Part shown: piece by piece, positions 7,210 through 10,274 of the stretch
How positions within the stretch are numbered: the first letter of the stretch is position 1
Layout: each line of letters begins with the position of its first letter
Assembly (NCBI GenBank): GCA_900552395.1
Contig: URZJ01000053.1
Location: forward strand, 1 to 10,274
Direction: 5' to 3'
Length of the DNA stretch: 10,274 nt
Source of the DNA: an uncultured Collinsella sp.
GTDB lineage: Bacteria > Actinomycetota > Coriobacteriia > Coriobacteriales > Coriobacteriaceae
The notes under the pieces: generated by a model
Told to the model about the DNA's origin: nothing
The model's database searches: none
The model's input: only the letters and a program-made list of their open reading frames with translations
Made by a program: the position numbers and the translations under genes

Positions 7210-8046
7210 CTACTCACTCCCCTTCTCGTCGTTGGTGACGGGGATAAAGCCCGCCTCGCGAATCTGCTTGTCCATCTTTTCGGACGTCACATAGTCGATG
7301 TAATCCTGCGCCTGCTGCGAAGGCGCACCCTTCACAAAGAAGTAAAGGTCACGTGAGATGGGATAGCCGCCGCTCGCGACCGTCTTCTCGGACGCCTCAA
7401 CATGATTGACCGAGACGGCCTTGACCGAGGTCTTGGCGTTGAGGCTATCGACGAAGCCCAGCGAAATGTAGCCAATGGCACCGTGCGAACGAGATACCAC
7501 GTCGCGCACCTGGCCCGTGCCCGAAAGAACGGCCGAGCGGCGATCGAACGGGGTGCCGTCCATCACGATGGTGCGGAATGCTTCACGCGTGCCGGATGCC
7601 TCGTCTCGGTTGATGACCTGAATCTTCAGGTCCTCGCCACCGACCTCTTTCCAATTAGTAATCTTGCCGGCATAGATATCGCGGAGCTGCTCGGTCGAGA
7701 GGTTATCGACCGGGTTATCGTCGTTCACGATGACCGCGATACCGTCGTGGGCAATGACGATGGGAGTCAGGCCCAGATCCTGTTCGTCGGCATTGAGTCC
7801 ACGGGAGGAGCTGGCGATATCGGCCGTGCCAGCGCTGACGGCTTCGATGCCAGCGGAAGAGCCCAAACCGGAAACGAGCACGTCGATGCCGGTCTCCTCC
7901 TTAAAGCCCTCTGCCGCAATTTCGGCGATAGGAAGGCAGGTCGTGGAGCCGGCCACGGTAATGGAAGAGGTAGAAGATCCCGAAGAACAGGCGCACAGCG
8001 TAAGCGTAAGCACAGCGGCGCTCAGGACCGATACGATCTTTCTCAT
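7210..8046 (-). CDS. pstS: PstS, phosphate-binding lipoprotein
   Basis: A 278-residue extracellular phosphate-binding protein anchored by lipid. The signal peptide (MRK, then a hydrophobic core to residue 19) ends in a lipobox LCAC, with modification expected at C20, followed by a Ser/Gly linker. Phosphate-site segments of the PstS family are present: AGSTT (32-36), ASSSRGL (78-84), the D101 region HDG, and RDEASGT (147-153). The protein is at the short end of the family, typical of Gram-positive PstS. The start ATG (8046-8044) overlaps the pgeF stop as ATGA. No good Shine-Dalgarno sequence precedes it, which points to translational coupling with pgeF. The next gene, pstC, starts one base after its stop. 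Confidence 0.97.
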   Translation of the reverse strand: MRKIVSVLSAAVLTLTLCACSSGSSTSSITVAGSTTCLPIAEIAAEGFKEETGIDVLVSGLGSSAGIEAVSAGTADIASSSRGLNADEQDLGLTPIVIAHDGIAVIVNDDNPVDNLSTEQLRDIYAGKITNWKEVGGEDLKIQVINRDEASGTREAFRTIVMDGTPFDRRSAVLSGTGQVRDVVSRSHGAIGYISLGFVDSLNAKTSVKAVSVNHVEASEKTVASGGYPISRDLYFFVKGAPSQQAQDYIDYVTSEKMDKQIREAGFIPVTNDEKGSE

Positions 8047-8843
8047 AGCATCACGCCGATCGCAGCATGGCGCCCACAGGTGCCGTCCTCGTTACGGTAG
8101 GAATAAAAGCGGTCGTTCTGGCGCACAGTCGAAAGCTGGGTATCCACGATATTATCCGCGTCCACTCCGGCATCTACCAGCGCCTCACAAATGGCAGCGG
8201 AAAGATCGAGCATGCGAGAGGCACTCGCATCGATGCAAGAGAACTCGACGGCAAAGCGATCCATGAGTTCCTGGGATACCTCATATTCGTCAGCCAAGAT
8301 ATGGGGGCCGATATAGGCGGAAACGTCGCTCGCATCGCAGCCGGCAGCATCGCAAAGCGCCTGGCACGCCTTGGCAGAAATACGTGCAATCGTGCCCTTC
8401 CAACCGGAGTGCACCACGGCAAATCCGCCAGGGGCCACCAGCACCACGGGAGCGCAGTCGGCAAAGCAGAGCAGCACGGGCACGTCATGGGCCGTACAGA
8501 CGATGGCATCGCAGCCCTCGACAATCTGCTCGCGAACAGCCTCAAGATCGTCGGCGCCGTTCGAAGTCACCGTAACGATATGGTCACCATGTACCTGATT
8601 GGGCACGAGCAGATTATGCTCGCACTCAGTGGCGCCCATAGCTTCGAGCGCTCGACGACGATTTTCTTGAACAGCAAAGGGGTCATCGCCTACATGCGAG
8701 CCCAGGTTGAGCGAGGAGTACGCATCTTCAGAAACGCCACCGGTGCGCTCGGTAAAGGCAAAGCGGACATCGGATGTCGCGCCCTCCACCAACGTAACTC
8801 CATCATGGTCGACACGCGAAACGTTGTCCGCACGTGCTGCCAT
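8043..8843 (-). CDS. pgeF: PgeF/YfiH-family purine nucleoside phosphorylase (peptidoglycan editing factor)
   Basis: A 266-residue member of the YfiH/LACC1 (DUF152) family. Members phosphorolyse adenosine and related nucleosides to base plus ribose-1-phosphate, and some also deaminate adenosine. E. coli YfiH (PgeF) keeps wrong amino acids out of peptidoglycan stems. The metal and catalytic triad is visible as H85 in PNQVHG, C130 in ADCAP and H145 in VVHSGW. Other family blocks are GPHILADEYEV and the C-terminal FYSYRNEDGTCGRHAAIGV. Start: ATG at 8843 with AGGAGG seven bases upstream; an in-frame start seven codons earlier is less likely. It normally sits between ftsZ and yggS. Here it is separated from ftsZ by a terminator and fused by a four-base stop/start overlap to pstS. 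Inorganic phosphate is a co-substrate of the phosphorylase reaction, so the pairing with phosphate uptake may be meaningful. Confidence 0.94.
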   Translation of the reverse strand: MAARADNVSRVDHDGVTLVEGATSDVRFAFTERTGGVSEDAYSSLNLGSHVGDDPFAVQENRRRALEAMGATECEHNLLVPNQVHGDHIVTVTSNGADDLEAVREQIVEGCDAIVCTAHDVPVLLCFADCAPVVLVAPGGFAVVHSGWKGTIARISAKACQALCDAAGCDASDVSAYIGPHILADEYEVSQELMDRFAVEFSCIDASASRMLDLSAAICEALVDAGVDADNIVDTQLSTVRQNDRFYSYRNEDGTCGRHAAIGVML

Positions 8844-8870
8844 ACTAAAGCCTCCTAATAACACAAGTAC

Positions 8871-8885
8871 CGCGGCGTCGCCGCG
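8871..8885 (-). other. GC-rich hairpin in the pgeF leader
   Basis: The six-pair stem CGCGGC/GCCGCG with a three-base loop ends 14 bases before the AGGAGG of pgeF (8851-8856). What follows on the - strand (GTACTTGTGTTATT) is only mildly T-rich, so it is not a typical terminator. It could influence leader stability or initiation. Function unproven. Confidence 0.35.
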
Positions 8886-8921
8886 CAGTCCGCGTTTATA
8901 CGGCTGTCATACTTCCTTAAA

Positions 8922-8964
8922 AGGATACCCGCAGCGGTAGGGACCAAACGTAAAGGGAACGTAA
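8922..8964 (-). promoter_or_regulatory. Possible PHO-box-like direct repeat and promoter for pgeF-pstSCAB-phoU
   Basis: On the - strand the heptamer TTACGTT occurs twice exactly, at 8964-8958 and 8953-8947, separated by CCCT: a period of 11 bases. This is the geometry of PhoB/PhoP boxes (seven-base direct repeats with four-base spacers), though the word itself is not the E. coli, Bacillus or Streptomyces consensus. A TATCCT hexamer (8927-8922) lies 19 bases downstream and could serve as a -10; a 17-base spacer would put the -35 region on the second repeat. The element lies between the ftsZ terminator and pgeF. The repeat is seen; its regulatory role is inferred. Confidence 0.4.
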
Positions 8965-8977
8965 GGAGATTGGAGGC

Positions 8978-8995
8978 TTTCGTTTACAAACGAGA
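8978..8995. repeat. Short inverted repeat between the ftsZ terminator and the direct repeat
   Basis: TTTCGTTT (8978-8985) and AAACGAGA (8988-8995) are complementary over eight positions (one G-U) around two bases. It follows the T-tract of the ftsZ terminator on the - strand and could be an operator half-site pair or a terminator extension. Nothing more can be said. Confidence 0.25.
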
Positions 8996-9031
8996 AACAA
9001 AACGGGGTGCATCCAAATGGACACACCCCGT
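8994..9031 (-). terminator. Strong intrinsic terminator after ftsZ
   Basis: On the - strand the arms 9031-9019 and 9014-9002 form a 13-pair stem (two G-U pairs) closed by an ATTT loop, followed by TTTGTTT. It starts 23 bases after the ftsZ stop and has no T-tract in the opposite sense. It makes pgeF and the pst genes largely independent of ftsZ transcription. Confidence 0.93.
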
Positions 9032-9053
9032 GCAGGTCGTTGAGAAAAACGAA

Positions 9054-10208
9054 CTAGAAGCTACCGCGCTTCAGGAAGTCGGGAAGCTCGAACTGGTCGT
9101 TGCCAAAGTTGGGCAGCTCGGTACCACCGACGTTGCGGGTCGGAGCGGCCTGAGCCGGGCTGGCAGCCGGAGCGGTGCGCTGCGGCTCAGCGGAGGCAGC
9201 GGCCTTGCTCTGAGACTGCTGAGCAGCAAAGAGCTCATCCTGACGGTTGACGTTGGAGTCGGAGAAGCCCGTAGCGATGACGGTGATACGCACCTGATCG
9301 CCCAGGGACTCGTCGACAACGGTACCGAAGATGATGTTGGCCTCGGGGTCGACGGCGTTGGCGACAACGTCGGCGGCGTCGCTGATCTCCTGGATGCCCA
9401 GGTCCTTGGAACCGGCGATGGAGAGCAGCACGCGCGTGGCACCATCGATGGAGCTCTCGAGCAGCGGGCTGGAGATGGCCTGCTGGGCAGCGTCGACGGC
9501 ACGAGTATCCCCAGAAGAGGTACCGATACCCATCATGGCGGTACCGGCCTGCTTCATGATGGTCTTAACATCGGCGAAGTCCAGGTTGATGATACCGGGG
9601 ACGGTGATGAGGTCGGTGATGCCCTGGGTGCCCTGGGAAAGGACGCCATCGGCAATCGCGAAGGCCTCGAGCATGGTGGTCTTCTTCTCGGCGATGTCGA
9701 GCAGCTTATCGTTAGGAATGACGATCATGGTGTCGACGCAATCGGAGAGGGTCTTGATGCCCTCCTCGGCGCTCTTCTTACGCTTGCGGCCCTCGAAGGT
9801 GAAGGGCTTGGTCACGACGGCGACGGTCAGTGCGCCGACCTCGTTCATCGCGATATCGGCAACGATGGGAGCAGCGCCGGTACCGGTGCCGCCGCCCTCG
9901 CCGCAGGTGATAAACACCATGTCGGCGCCAGCGAGCGCCTCGGCGATGTCGTCGCGGGACTCATCGGCAGCCTTGCGGCCAACCTCGGGATTGGCGCCGG
10001 CGCCCAGGCCGCGGGTAAGGTCGGTGCCGATGTGCACCTTGATATCGGCATCAGAGATCGCGAGTGCCTGAGCATCGGTGTTGATGGCAACAAACTCGAC
10101 GCCGCGGATGCCCTCTTCGATCATTCGATTGACCGCGTTGGTACCGCCGCCGCCGACGCCGACCACCTTAATGACGGCAAGGTAGTTGTTGATCTCTGTC
10201 TCGTGCAT
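9054..10208 (-). CDS. ftsZ: FtsZ, tubulin-like division GTPase
   Basis: A 384-residue GTPase that polymerises into the cytokinetic ring. Landmarks: GVGGGGTN (17-24), GLGAGANPEVG (68-77), the tubulin signature GGGTGTG (105-111), and the T7 synergy loop NLDFAD (208-213), which completes GTP hydrolysis in the next subunit. A Q/A/P/S-rich disordered linker (about 323-362) leads to the conserved C-terminal peptide ELPDFLKRGSF (374-384), where SepF and other partners bind. A second similar motif, ELPNF (364-368), lies just before it. The residue before the GEGGG loop is C102, where alanine is common in other FtsZ (TAG versus TCG here). Start: ATG at 10208 with GGAGG six bases upstream, giving an N-terminus of normal length; an in-frame ATG ten codons earlier lacks a good ribosome binding site. 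No complete gene lies in the 66 bases upstream to the window end. Confidence 0.99.
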   Translation of the reverse strand: MHETEINNYLAVIKVVGVGGGGTNAVNRMIEEGIRGVEFVAINTDAQALAISDADIKVHIGTDLTRGLGAGANPEVGRKAADESRDDIAEALAGADMVFITCGEGGGTGTGAAPIVADIAMNEVGALTVAVVTKPFTFEGRKRKKSAEEGIKTLSDCVDTMIVIPNDKLLDIAEKKTTMLEAFAIADGVLSQGTQGITDLITVPGIINLDFADVKTIMKQAGTAMMGIGTSSGDTRAVDAAQQAISSPLLESSIDGATRVLLSIAGSKDLGIQEISDAADVVANAVDPEANIIFGTVVDESLGDQVRITVIATGFSDSNVNRQDELFAAQQSQSKAAASAEPQRTAPAASPAQAAPTRNVGGTELPNFGNDQFELPDFLKRGSF

Positions 10209-10274
10209 GTCGGTCCTCCGAACAAAGGTTATAGCCATAGCATGGGTCGACCCCTGCGCACATTAACCTTCAGG

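Noticed and set aside
8067..8858. Open frame on the + strand (263 codons) opposite pgeF, and similar frames opposite pstS, pstB, phoU and ftsZ
   Set aside because: All mirror strongly supported - strand genes, lack good ribosome binding sites and show no recognisable domains.
8904..8910. CTGTCAT on the + strand, identical to an E. coli PHO-box half-site
   Set aside because: It is a single copy, in the orientation opposite to pgeF-pst, with no second heptamer 11 bases away, so it is most likely chance.
10228..10253. TATAAC hexamer and palindrome GGGTCGACCC upstream of ftsZ as a promoter/operator
   Set aside because: A start of transcription from this hexamer would fall at the ftsZ ribosome binding site, and no matching -35 is present. 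Too little upstream sequence is available.
10263..10274. Possible last codons and stop of the gene upstream of ftsZ (CCT GAA GGT TAA on the - strand)
   Set aside because: Only three codons lie in the window; a stop in one frame over 12 bases is not evidence for a gene.

Overview
The window reads as chromosomal DNA of a high-G+C Gram-positive bacterium. The best guess is a gut member of the class Coriobacteriia (Collinsella-like). The guess rests on the division-gene set (ftsZ, pgeF, yggS, sepF, yggT, divIVA in one orientation), C/G-ending codons in most genes, Shine-Dalgarno-led starts, and an FtsZ, SepF and DivIVA trio of Gram-positive type. The genus is inferred, not proven. No tRNA, rRNA, CRISPR array, transposase or phage gene was found.

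Layout. At the left end, on the + strand, is one small FMN nitroreductase-like gene (232-762). Its leader carries many copies of TTTGG, and an intrinsic terminator follows it. Everything else is on the - strand and reads right to left: ftsZ, a strong terminator, pgeF, pstS, pstC, pstA, pstB, phoU, a hairpin terminator, yggS, sepF, yggT, divIVA, and a final terminator facing the nitroreductase terminator. The only stretch without a gene over 200 bases, apart from the 1-231 leader, is the 210 bases between ftsZ and pgeF. It holds the ftsZ terminator, an 11-base-spaced direct repeat resembling a PHO box, and a small GC hairpin ahead of pgeF.

How the genes fit together. FtsZ builds the cytokinetic ring, SepF tethers it to the membrane through the FtsZ C-terminal peptide, YggT (YlmG) is a small membrane protein of the same neighbourhood, and DivIVA marks poles or septum. 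YggS (PLP homeostasis) and PgeF (multicopper-oxidase-fold purine nucleoside phosphorylase / peptidoglycan editing factor) are their usual neighbours. In many Gram-positives pgeF and yggS are adjacent. Here a complete high-affinity phosphate uptake set (PstS binding lipoprotein, PstC and PstA permeases, PstB ATPase, PhoU regulator) sits exactly between them. It is not merely adjacent: the pgeF stop overlaps the pstS start (ATGA) and terminators flank the block. pgeF-pstSCAB-phoU therefore looks like one transcription unit beginning under the PHO-box-like repeat.

Other points: yggT has no ATG, GTG or TTG start that keeps its first membrane helix, and its Shine-Dalgarno sequence points to an ATC codon. 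PhoU has eroded metal-binding motifs and an acidic tail. FtsZ ends with two closely spaced ELP(N/D)F motifs. The nitroreductase gene shifts from T-ending to C-ending codons along its length.
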